Shown: in pieces, positions 12,001 to 19,891 of the stretch
Numbering within the stretch: the stretch's first letter is position 1
Layout of the letters: each line of letters starts with the position of its first letter
Assembly (NCBI GenBank): GCA_019828565.1
Contig: JAHDYR010000035.1
Coordinates: forward strand, 165,390-229,389
Length of the DNA: 64,000 nucleotides
Origin: Carpediemonas membranifera
Taxonomy: Eukaryota; Fornicata
Direction of reading: 5' to 3'
Notes under the pieces: generated by a model
What the model saw: only the letters and a program-made list of their open reading frames with translations
What the model was told of the DNA's origin: nothing
Database searches by the model: none
Translations under genes and position numbers: made by a program

Positions 12001-12720
12001 GGCACATCCGCAAGATTGGTAGAGACTTTCGCTGCATTGTCGCGTGTCAGCCGCCAAGACCTCGATGAAAAGACGGTTGGACCAATAGATGGCGACAAGA
12101 TCGCAGTGAATAGCCTGGATGTCGTAGCCGACGGCAAGGCGCTGATTTCTGATGTGTCATTCGAGCTTCACCGTGGCGAGTCGATGGTTATTATGGGCCC
12201 GTCAGGATCTGGAAAATCTTCGATCTTGAGATACATAGCTGGACTCTGGGCAGATTCTACTGGCGATAGTGAGATAATCAGACCAGTAGACCTCCACTTT
12301 ATCCCACAGCACATTTATCTGCCCCAAGCCCCACTCCGAGACCAGGTGACATATCCCGACATCGGCCCTGACGATGACCGCATTGAGACATGTCTGCGGG
12401 ACTGCGAGCTGGGCTATCTGCTGGACCGCTTCGGGCTTGACACGGAAGCACCGTGGGGTGACATCCTGTCGGGCGGCGAGCAGCAGCGCTTGGGCTTCGC
12501 GCGCCTCTTCTTCCACAACCCGCGCTGGGCGGTGATGGACGAGGCGACGTCCGCCCTCGACGGCCCCCTCGAGACGCGGCTGCTGACTGAGTGCACCCGT
12601 CGCGGCATCACCATGGTCAGCGTGGCCCACCGCCAGAGCGTCATCCCCCACCACAAGCTGCTGTTGGAGGTGACAGATGCCGGCTATGATATGTATAGTA
12701 TTAGTAGTAACAATAGATAG
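9076..12720 (+). CDS. Double-length ABCD/SbmA-like ABC transporter
   Basis: 1214 residues from ATG 9076 (an upstream GTG at 9058 is in frame but a less likely start). The protein is two fused half-transporters, each a membrane domain followed by a nucleotide-binding domain. The membrane domains carry the ABCD/ABC_membrane_2 EAA-like region (GNFRYLHTCLRTHAEAVAFYNG in half 1, LRYVHTRVRQFSEQIAFLRG in half 2). Half 1 has Walker A GPSGSGKSSLLR, signature LSGGEQQRLGFARL and Walker B WAVMDEATSALDG. Half 2 has GPSGSGKSSILR and the same signature and Walker B. Peroxisomal ABCD proteins are usually half-size, so the fusion is notable, and a metamonad may lack classical peroxisomes. Substrate unknown; acyl or peptide-like compounds are possible by family (inference). 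The distal NBD parts of the two halves are almost identical in DNA. Confidence 0.9.
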   Translation: MLIAIEKTLFHVFELFDGVFRFLWLFRVGFINRRATKLWLILSVHLILILFIPLITLAISFLSGFLLCSATRTCQQTKLNDSFLTLTLGTVAAIALQFSISQACDSTGWTLGVEWRRIVTRRYHEGMLHSANHYTLATSFSECDNPDQRATTNTRMLLAFACGSNVPPVEAVLFGSQGIIAQAVGTLLPLIVAVLTSPTATAAMVVYYIVCFLVMRVISFPLSVLAQRQEEKEGNFRYLHTCLRTHAEAVAFYNGGSNEQATTDAALDAVIYNQRRLVWWSLPSVYFKQIQYSFNVVAPTFVVAVLPLLMGSDACISTNKLNTEITNLTSMMASLAGMIELIQPISVFDGLLKRSYELDKAIRKVDKLRSNICRQPKSGNHIKLERVTLSSPNDADRIILDQLTLDLLEGESTVIMGPSGSGKSSLLRVIGGLWAPLEGDVMVPDDLFFLPQKSYIFSGSLRDQIIYPDLADTKRLNRVEMTSYQNLESPESLGGDDRIETCLRDCELGYLLDRFGLDTEAPWGDILSGGEQQRLGFARLFFHNPCWAVMDEATSALDGPLETRLLTECTRRGITMVSVAHRQSVIPHHKMVIELDSSSKSIKSIKSVAEYQRENPPPPVVERRLTQHVAHTNAIPPKPTRRSRLAALEALPMVGRLIHAFIPSVLSADIILLLVGSFCVFASNAMLAVVLGEISPQISGGVACPAKSPDSLVDKSSVYRPTIITVAITIVFTCLVCVTRITSTIQGYRTRKRVTHDLSTRYFNLKGYYKIQREASIDNIDQRLTADCKTFSDILCGEVVPNNPSITRIVVIVTVNVVLATVFLGTRWYLIFVVTSIFLLGLVLSSGATAAIAPLTYRQEQREGTLRYVHTRVRQFSEQIAFLRGDQREKEAADKALDAVIANQRMLVLAGTVAGLFQHLGVELMSHGLLVVTAIVTRLGGQSYQFATAVNNDLNQIGESLTYVFAAFSQCFVLLGTSARLVETFAALSRVSRQDLDEKTVGPIDGDKIAVNSLDVVADGKALISDVSFELHRGESMVIMGPSGSGKSSILRYIAGLWADSTGDSEIIRPVDLHFIPQHIYLPQAPLRDQVTYPDIGPDDDRIETCLRDCELGYLLDRFGLDTEAPWGDILSGGEQQRLGFARLFFHNPRWAVMDEATSALDGPLETRLLTECTRRGITMVSVAHRQSVIPHHKLLLEVTDAGYDMYSISSNNR
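10561..10845 (+). repeat. NBD gene-conversion tract, copy 1
   Basis: 285 bp covering the segment before the signature motif through the H-loop (SVAHRQS). It matches 12373-12657 with only two mismatches seen (GCG/GCA and TGC/CGC codons). Upstream and downstream parts of the two NBDs are well diverged. Confidence 0.9.
12373..12657 (+). repeat. NBD gene-conversion tract, copy 2
   Basis: Partner of 10561-10845 within the same gene. The direct repeat lies 1.8 kb away and ends at the same base (CACCACAAG) before the unrelated C-termini of the two halves. Confidence 0.9.
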
Positions 12721-12935
12721 TCGCATAAATGCTAGAATATTGCTGACCGCTGCGGTTGTCACAATTTTATAAGATTGTGACGCCAAGTCGCCAAGTTCAC
12801 GATCCATAAAAAAAATTACAGGGGAGGGAGTGCACGTGGTCTGGCCGGCCGGTGATGGTGCTATCGTGTCACACAATATTCGTGAAGCTCTGACTCGGCG
12901 ACTGTGAAGCAACGAACTTGTGCCTGAATTGCCTG

Positions 12936-14345
12936 ATGAGATGGCACAAACGCGTCATTGGCGCAGCTATATACCATATATTTCACCCTAATGCACAGAT
13001 AGATCATCATGGCTGCACCAAGCTCTACCGTGCGGCGCGATCGGGCAAAACGAAGAAGGTTCGGCGTATTTTGAAAGGGCGAGGGCGTTCAACCATTGAT
13101 TATCAACGAAAGGACAAGTCTAAGTTCGTTTCTACCGACAGGCATCAAGGGTGGACCGCCCTGCATATCGCCGCGGAACATGGCCACACCAATGTTGTGA
13201 AACTGTTGCTCGACGACACACATGGATGGAAAGCAGCGAACCCAGACATCAAGGATGGGCACAGCAAGAATCCTCTGCACATTGCCATCAGCTCAGGCTT
13301 CTACAGCGTCCTCCAGGAGCTCTTGAAGGCGGGCGCCGACCCGCACGCCACGGACAGCTTTGGATCAACAGCATTGCACTGTCTGGCGTTCTACCGCAAG
13401 CTACACAACATGGCGCTAGACTTCGACGATCTTACTCCCTTACTGCCTGATCGAAACACCCCCAACATCATCAAGGAAACCCCTCTCATTATCGCATCCC
13501 AGATGACCGATGAGGCGATCGTGAAGTGGCTGTGTGGCGCTACTGGCGCTGGTCTACCCCCTATAGACGCTAATCTGCCCGATTGTCGTGGCAACACCCC
13601 CCTTCACTATGCCAACCACGCCAGACTCGCAGAGGTCCTTCTACACGCAGGATGTGACCTTGAGAGCGGCAACAAGAACGGCAAGACCCCTCTAGCGGAG
13701 GCTATGGAGGAGTATGGCATCGACCAGTCATTTGCCGAAGAGCAGGTCGAGTGCTTGTTGATTCATCGATCAAAGCCAGTCGTTGGGGACGTCGATGTGT
13801 GTCTAGACAAGCTGAAGGACCCTAAGCTGCTTGCATTGTACGATAGGGCGCTTGACCACCAGTTGCAGCTGGAAGAGGCCGAGTTCCAGACTGCTCAGAG
13901 CACTGTTGACAGCGATGACGGCTACATGTCCTTCCCCGCCGGCAGTGAAGGAGAGGAGACCGAGGAAGCCGAGCATTGTGACCATAGTGATCGACAGCGT
14001 CCGAGCAGGTTGGGCCAGCTGGATGAGGCTGAGGGCACCAAGACTGCCGAGTCTGGTGTCAGCGATGACACCCTCGCCACCACCGTCTCTCTGTCCGATA
14101 TAGATTCCCTTGGCGCAGTTACCACTCCTACCGCGTCAGAGGCGACTGAGGACGAGCATATGCTTGGTCGTCGTGGATCGTTCGACTCGGCTGTCGACTT
14201 TGACTTGACTGAGACCGAGTTGGAAGTCGACATCGACGGGGGGAAGGGAGTTCGTGCGCATGTACGGTTCAGGAGCAGCACGAGCGTCATTTCGACGGTT
14301 GAGCTCAGAGCAGGCGATGACGATTGGTTCAACACGACAATCTGA
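12936..14345 (+). CDS. Ankyrin-repeat protein
   Basis: 469 residues from ATG 12936. Ankyrin repeats fill roughly residues 28-250, with typical cores TKLYRAARSGKTKKVRRIL, GWTALHIAAEHGHTNVVKLL, NPLHIAISSGFYSVLQELL, GSTALHCLA and GNTPLHYANHARLAEVLLHAG. The C-terminal 200 residues are acidic and Ser/Thr-rich with no recognised domain. Ankyrin stacks bind other proteins, and the partner here is unknown. It lies 215 bp downstream of the ABC gene on the same strand, inside the spacer of the inverted repeat. An out-of-frame ATG at 13009 yields only a short peptide, so 12936 is preferred. Confidence 0.88.
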   Translation: MRWHKRVIGAAIYHIFHPNAQIDHHGCTKLYRAARSGKTKKVRRILKGRGRSTIDYQRKDKSKFVSTDRHQGWTALHIAAEHGHTNVVKLLLDDTHGWKAANPDIKDGHSKNPLHIAISSGFYSVLQELLKAGADPHATDSFGSTALHCLAFYRKLHNMALDFDDLTPLLPDRNTPNIIKETPLIIASQMTDEAIVKWLCGATGAGLPPIDANLPDCRGNTPLHYANHARLAEVLLHAGCDLESGNKNGKTPLAEAMEEYGIDQSFAEEQVECLLIHRSKPVVGDVDVCLDKLKDPKLLALYDRALDHQLQLEEAEFQTAQSTVDSDDGYMSFPAGSEGEETEEAEHCDHSDRQRPSRLGQLDEAEGTKTAESGVSDDTLATTVSLSDIDSLGAVTTPTASEATEDEHMLGRRGSFDSAVDFDLTETELEVDIDGGKGVRAHVRFRSSTSVISTVELRAGDDDWFNTTI

Positions 14346-14564
14346 TCGCCCTGCGAGAGCTCGGATGTACCTATATGATGGCTGAAGACACTCATCCACA
14401 TATGGCCTCTTTACCCTGATTTATGGCGATGGTCTCAAATAAACGCATGCTTTTAAGAGACCACTGAACCCGCAGGGTTGGCGACAGTGGGATGTTGTAT
14501 CTGTAGCTGTTGTGGTCGCGGCGAGTCGGCAGTCAGAATTTGGGCACCGAACTGAGAAGGCATC

Positions 14565-16127
14565 AGCAGCACTAGTTCCTCGCCATCTGCCATCAGAGAT
14601 GCGCTGATCACCGCATTCCGCGCCTCGCTTGTTGCAACGGCCTCCATCTCTGGGGACATCCCATCCTTGATCCAGTGCGCCTACTCCAGGCACTTCAAGA
14701 AGCCTCCTCGCCACGCTCTCAGAGATCCCCCCTCTCGAACCGTCCGCGCAAGCCCTCCTCGACCGCGCCCGCTCGATCCTCACCAGCGGCCCCCCGCTGT
14801 CCATGAACGTCGAGCTCGCGGACGGCGAGGAGCTCCCGGTCGCGCTGCACACGCTGAACCAGGGCGCGGTGTGGGCGTGTCTGGTGGGTGGCGGGGCCAA
14901 CCCCGACCTCGAGGACAGGGTGCTGCAGGGGGCTCAAGATGAGGAGCCACACACTACCAGGATGCACGACAAGATCCGCAACGCTCTCGCCCCCGAGGCC
15001 AAGTGCCTCTGGTTCCTCTGCCGCAAGTTCTTCTTCTCGCTGAATGTGGCAGAGAAGGACGGCGAGTGCTATCAGCACGCTTGGTCCTACATATTTTATC
15101 ACCACCGCATGTACATGGACCGACTCTTCATGCTCGGCACTGCCAATCACACCGCCTTCACCAGGGCCAGGATGCCCAGGGCCCTCGAGGTCTACAGCGA
15201 CGACCTCACCCGCATCGCCAGGACGCCCAAGGGCCTGTGGGGCTGGGGGGATGGCGGTCATGGTCAGCTGGGGTTCGAGTCATTTGAGTTCAACGACCCG
15301 ACCCGCCTTACCTTCCCCAACATCGCCCCAACATCGCCGAGCTCGAGGCCAGCCTGCCCCCTTGGGAGAAGCACAGGATGGTGACTGATGTGTTGATGAA
15401 GGGAGATCAGACGTTCATCCTCTCTTCGGTCGGCACTGTCACGGCCGGTGGACATCCAGAATAGTTCAGAGGCCATGTCCAGGGATACAACCGACTGCTA
15501 TTCCACCCAGTCTCTGTGCCCGCTGGATTTGTCCCAGATCACATCATGCAGTGCAACTGGACTGTCATCCTCTCCATGGGCGATCGGCAGATGATCAGCG
15601 GAGACAACGATTATGGTTAGCTGGGAATTGGGCACGAGAATGAGATGACTGGCTTCGAGGTGCTGCCCTTCAGGGTCGACCGGATCATTTCTTCTGCACT
15701 TGATTTCACCGAGGAATACGGTGGCCGCCAGCTGCTGTTCGCTGGCGAAGTTCCCGATCATATCGCCCAGTCGGGCCTGCTGCCTGGGTACAGAAAGAAC
15801 GACAACTGCCTCACACCCACCCCGCTCTGGTTCCCAGAGAGGGTCAAGGGGTTCCTCAGCGCCTTCAATCGGGTAGCCAGGGTGACTGAGGGCCGCACTC
15901 ATTTGTGCGACGACGAAAACGACGACCAGATCCGTGTGCCCTTTGAGGCTATGGCATACAATACAACATGGAACAATGACAATTATATCCACTCATTCCG
16001 CAACTCCACCGGCCAGTGGTTTAAGTTGGCGGGTGTGTCAGATGGGGTGGCTGAGCTGGTTGAGCGCGAGGTACCCAAAAGGTGGACAGAGATCACCCCG
16101 ATCGACATCGACCCGTATGGCTTATAG
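14565..16127 (+). pseudogene. RCC1-like gene copy, degenerate (right arm)
   Basis: Same gene as the left arm, in opposite orientation. It shares the deletion-frameshift after RHFKKP (about 14700) and the 11-bp duplication (about 15325). It also shares TAG codons at GGHPE*FRGH (about 15463) and NDYG*LGIG (about 15618). The second TAG stands where RCC1 repeats have Gln (YGQLG). The extra G near 15250 is private. The tail 15645-16127 is an open frame of 160 codons starting MTGFEVLPFRVDR, containing the end of an RCC1-type blade region. The natural stop is TAG at 16125-16127. Confidence 0.8.
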
Positions 16128-16197
16128 ATGAAAACCAACTGCCCACTCCAAGTCTCTCAACCATGTACCCGCTCGAGCAGGCCTTCTGGTCGACCAA
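14565..16197 (+). repeat. Right arm of the large inverted repeat
   Basis: Reverse complement of 7252-8881. Single-nucleotide indels distinguish the arms, for example an extra G at about 15250 and GGG against GG at about 15403. The outer edge at 16197 is immediately followed by a different sequence. Confidence 0.92.
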
Positions 16198-16256
16198 GAC
16201 TCAGGAAGCAACGGAGGACGAGTGAGCCGCGTGGGCAGTAAATCATCATCCCGCCG

Positions 16257-16599
16257 TGGTGACGATGGCGCATTTCGAGAAGACGAGGCAATTCTTCAAT
16301 CATGCGAAATGCAATGCCATCATCCCCGTTGGCGTCGACCCGACTCCGCAATGACTCCACCGACTCAGTCGACTCTGATCGCCAACGCCACTGACTTATA
16401 AACTGCCCATCCTCGCGCTGAGACCCAGTCCCGCTGTCGGCCGGGGCGACTGAGCCAATGGTTGACGAGTGTCGGGTTTGAGTAAATCTAACAGATGGGC
16501 GACCCGGTCGACCATTGGGAGCCACAGCCACAAGGAAAACACCGCGGCGGGCCGACCAAGCTTGGACACAGAAGTTGCTCAATGTCGGCGCGGCACTCA
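16257..16599 (-). repeat. Dispersed inverted repeat, copy 1
   Basis: 343 bp that reappear reverse-complemented at 37576-37918, apparently without gaps. Weaker similarity extends some 60-100 bp beyond each end. It forms the upstream flank of the gene at 16751 and lies just 3' of the right-arm pseudogene. Together with the adjoining sequence to 16750 it fills a 623-bp gene-free stretch. Confidence 0.88.
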
Positions 16600-16750
16600 G
16601 GCGTGGTCTCCTTGAGTCGACAGTAACAATACCCTGATATTACGGCAACCAGGCCCACCATTGCTTGCTAAGACCAGTTCATGGGAGTCGATCCACCATT
16701 TGCTCCCATGCTTCGTTTTATTCGAACTCTAGCCAAGTAAACTCAGTAGC

Positions 16751-18397
16751 ATGGGAGCTCAAGCCAGCCGCATTGGTGAGGTCTGGGCTAGCCAACCCAC
16801 CACTTCGCTCTTGACCCAGCATTTTTGCGCCAGCTCGCTTGCAGTACAAATGTCATTGAGACCCGACGATTGGAACTGTTTGCAGGAGTTCAACGAGGCG
16901 ATCAAGGAGGTTCGTGCTCGAATTAAGGCTATGCACCAAGAAACTGTCACCGAGGAAGAGGTTCTCGCCACGCAGACCGAGGTCGATCAGCTTATCGCGA
17001 AGGTGGACCTTAGAGGCCTCCAGGATCACAAAGGGCCTCAATACAGCGACAATAAGAAGATTCATCACACTGCTATGTTGGCTGCGTCGAAGTATTTGCG
17101 AGACAAGTACCAAAACATCGGTGAAATTGTCCCTCTCATTGTAGAGGCCTTTCGGCACGAGTACAATGAATTTATCTCGACCACAGACAGTGGGAGGCTC
17201 CATGTTTCTCACGATGAAGCCCTGACGATGCTCTGTAACCTGCAAGTGCGCAACGCCGTCGCCCGCGAGAACCTATGCAAGATCATGTCCGCATTGACCG
17301 ACCCAGGCGTCGAACCAGCCCTCCTAACGGCCAGAGACATGGCCAAGGTAATGGGACAGGACATCCCCGGCGATGTCGAAGGAATGATTATTGCAGCCTT
17401 CACTCGTCACTTCAGACGCCCCATCCCAGAAGCTGAAGCACCCGGCTATGCGGCAAAGGAACAGCTCGTGTACGTGCTGCAGCATCTGCCCCCGATTGAG
17501 ACTAGATCGCGCGTTCTCATAGACCGGGCAATCAAGACGCTGACCGAGGGCCCGATTCTCTCTATGAACGTCGAGCTCGAAGAGGGTCAGGACCTCCCGG
17601 TCGCCATGCACACCCTTCTCCAGGGCACGCTTTGGGCACTTCTTCTGGCATCCGGCGCCGACCCAGATATCGGTCGGACCGAAACCATTGCCCAGAAACA
17701 TCGCATCAACTACTCCCAAAGCGACAAGCTCATTTGGTTCATGTGCAAGAAGTTTTTCTTCACCCGGCAAGTGGCCGAGAAGGACGGTGTCACAGTTCAC
17801 TCTGTCACTCAGGCCTCGCCAGGTAAGTTTACGGTATATTCCCACCGGATATACGCCGGTCGATTCTTTTATCTCGCAATATTCTGGCGCATGGGCTTCG
17901 TCGGTGGTGTGCACAAGTATAGTTGGGGTGTCATGCCGCCTGTGGTGTCTGCTTACGGCCTGGGCACTCAGACAGTGCTCCTGAACACCACCAAACGCCT
18001 GTACGGTATGGATCTTAGTGAGCAGTTCGTATGGAACGACAGGAAGAATCACCGGCCGTCTAATCAAACGATTAACCCTAACCGGCTGACGTTTGCCAAC
18101 TGCCCCGATATTGTCAAGTACACCAAGTCTCTTCCTGCGTGGTCAAAGCATGAGTTGGTCAGCGACGTTCTCTTCACAAACGGCCTTTGCCTCATACTCA
18201 CACCAGTTGGCACAGCTGCTGCTGGTACCCGATCAAAAAGCCTAGTGGGACCGCTGGGGACGCGGCTTGACATGCTGCCCCTCTTCCATATGGTCAGCTT
18301 CCCTGATGGATTTACCCCTGACATGGCTCTGGTGGAGGACGATAGCGTCGTGTTTATGCAAGATGACCAGCACCTGATCCTCGCACTCGGCAATTGA
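16751..18397 (+). CDS. RCC1-like family protein with N-myristoylation-type start
   Basis: 548 residues, uninterrupted, and the best-preserved member of the family in the window. The N-terminus MGAQASR fits the N-myristoylation consensus (MGxxxS), suggesting membrane attachment. Residues about 30-330 are helical and contain blocks shared with the arm pseudogenes (LSMNVELEEGQDLPVAMHTL, IWFMCKKFFFTRQVAEKDG). The C-terminal 60 residues resemble one RCC1-type blade (FHMVSFPDGFTPDMALVEDD...LILALGN). The protein stops exactly where the arm copies continue into YG-LGIG and further blades, so it may be C-terminally truncated or a short isoform. Function unknown; RCC1 folds often act in GTPase exchange or as protein-binding propellers, but nothing specific is visible. 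Confidence 0.75.
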   Translation: MGAQASRIGEVWASQPTTSLLTQHFCASSLAVQMSLRPDDWNCLQEFNEAIKEVRARIKAMHQETVTEEEVLATQTEVDQLIAKVDLRGLQDHKGPQYSDNKKIHHTAMLAASKYLRDKYQNIGEIVPLIVEAFRHEYNEFISTTDSGRLHVSHDEALTMLCNLQVRNAVARENLCKIMSALTDPGVEPALLTARDMAKVMGQDIPGDVEGMIIAAFTRHFRRPIPEAEAPGYAAKEQLVYVLQHLPPIETRSRVLIDRAIKTLTEGPILSMNVELEEGQDLPVAMHTLLQGTLWALLLASGADPDIGRTETIAQKHRINYSQSDKLIWFMCKKFFFTRQVAEKDGVTVHSVTQASPGKFTVYSHRIYAGRFFYLAIFWRMGFVGGVHKYSWGVMPPVVSAYGLGTQTVLLNTTKRLYGMDLSEQFVWNDRKNHRPSNQTINPNRLTFANCPDIVKYTKSLPAWSKHELVSDVLFTNGLCLILTPVGTAAAGTRSKSLVGPLGTRLDMLPLFHMVSFPDGFTPDMALVEDDSVVFMQDDQHLILALGN

Positions 18398-18488
18398 CGC
18401 TCGCATAGTTAAAGCGTTAATAGCTTGCCTGCATTTATGTTTGATATGTAACTGACGAGAGAGCACAAGTATCACAACAACAACATCC

Positions 18489-19528
18489 TCACTGCGCATT
18501 GTACTTCTCGCTATCAAACTCCTTGAGTTTCCGAACGACTCTATCAATGCGCCGCATGTTCCTTCCACTGTCCCGATCCCCACCATCTCTCTCAGCAAGA
18601 ACAGGGCCAACCCTCGCCCGGGCATCATCCCGCTGCCGCTTGTACCGTGCTGCGCTATTCTTGGCTCTACTCAGCTGATCTTCAAGGTCCGTCACCTGTA
18701 TTTCGAGGCCGGTCTGCTTCTGACGGATCAGTGAAATCTGATTCTGTGAGTTCGCCAGCATTACCCGCAGACCCTTTGCCTCCGATACTGCGACGGCCGT
18801 CTTCTTCTCCGCCTTGTCTCTGCCTCGTTGGATCGTCCAGAGATCCTCCTGCAGGCCCTCGAGCGTCCTCTTCAGGCTGTGACTTGACTCCACAGCATGC
18901 TTCTTATCCGAATGCAGGTCATCTATCTCGTTCTGGAGGTTGCCGATGACTTGCCTCAGTTGGAACTCAGTGGCCCGGGCTTCGTCGGCTTTCTCAAGCT
19001 TGCCGTTGGCTGAACGAGCTGACTCCTCGAGGCGCTTCTCGCGGTCAATCAGTTCCTTCACACGACCTTCCAGTGTCTTGTTCATCTTTTCTGCGTGAAC
19101 TGCCTCGAGTTCAAACCGGTCACGTTGCTTAACGAGCTCAGCGACCTTGGCATCACGGTCCGACAGAATAATCTTCGTTTGAAGCAGCTCGTCGCTTGTC
19201 GACTTCAGTTTGTCCTGTACTTTGGTCAGCTCGGCTTCTAAGGCCGAGATTTTCGACTTTTGCTGCGCACTCTCTTGTTGGTGGATGCGAATTTCAGAAG
19301 AAACGATCGCTGCATCGTTAATACGTGCCTCAAGCTGTTCAATGCGCTGATCTCTATCATCTGTGTAAACGCCAGACATGAATACTAACTGAGAAGGCCG
19401 AGATTGTGCTCGAAGTCCTGTTTCAGCCGCTGAAGGCCGCTTCGGAGATGCTCGTTCTCTCGTAGGACAAATGAGGTGGGATCCTCGCTTTGGTCGAAGG
19501 TAATGTCCCCTATTAGCGCCGTTGCCAT
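18489..19528 (-). CDS. Coiled-coil protein (two exons)
   Basis: Exon 1 is 19528-19390 and exon 2 is 19360-18489, joined across a 29-nt intron to give 336 residues. Splicing turns ...EHNLGLL into LNDRDQRIEQLEARI and continues one long heptad pattern, which supports the join. From about residue 20 to 320 the protein is almost continuous coiled coil rich in Glu, Lys, Gln, Arg and Leu. It resembles structural or tethering proteins, but there is no family signature. The start is uncertain: ATG 19528 (MATALIGDITF) is used, but the frame is open upstream to 19825 with another ATG at 19615. Exon 2 alone looks like an ORF beginning MSGVYTDD, but that ATG is inside the intron. Confidence 0.75.
19361..19389 (-). 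other. 29-nt spliceosomal intron in the coiled-coil gene
   Basis: Begins GTTAGT at 19389 and ends GTTTACACAG at 19361 on the minus strand. Phase 1. Without splicing the exon 1 frame ends immediately at TAG (19387-19385). The 5' site and ACACAG end match the other two introns of the window. The branch-point motif is weaker (TTTAC instead of CTAAC). Confidence 0.8.
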
Positions 19529-19891
19529 GTCTTCCCGCTCGAATTTTTCTAACGCGATATTCTGCGAACGGTAACGATCGATCGTCGAATATACGGATGA
19601 AGCCACCCAACGCATCGGCGGCACCTTCTTTCTAAACCCCTTGACTGAGTGTGAATGACCAGGCAACGGTCGACTGGCCAGACAACGGTATGTCGTTGGA
19701 CCGTTGAATCGGAAACACCGTTCACGGCACCACGATGGCCCCATAACCATCGGTCGACACTCTTCATCAGCACCACTGCAAGACGTTGGCTGGTGATAAC
19801 CTTGCTTGCCTCGTGAACGATTCACGTCTCAGTTTCGACTGGACACAGCTAGTAAGTCAAATGTTTACTGGAACTCGGATATATACATAAA
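19529..19891. other. Intergenic: 5' flank of coiled-coil gene, 3' flank of TRRAP gene
   Basis: Both neighbours are on the minus strand. A frame in phase with the coiled-coil gene is open through most of it, so part may be 5' coding sequence. No RNA gene or repeat was recognised. Confidence 0.4.

Noticed and set aside
15618-15620. Alternative genetic code with TAG as glutamine
   Set aside because: The ABC transporter and hss genes end with TAG at the expected places, and the arm genes have several frameshifts, so nonsense mutation is the simpler reading.
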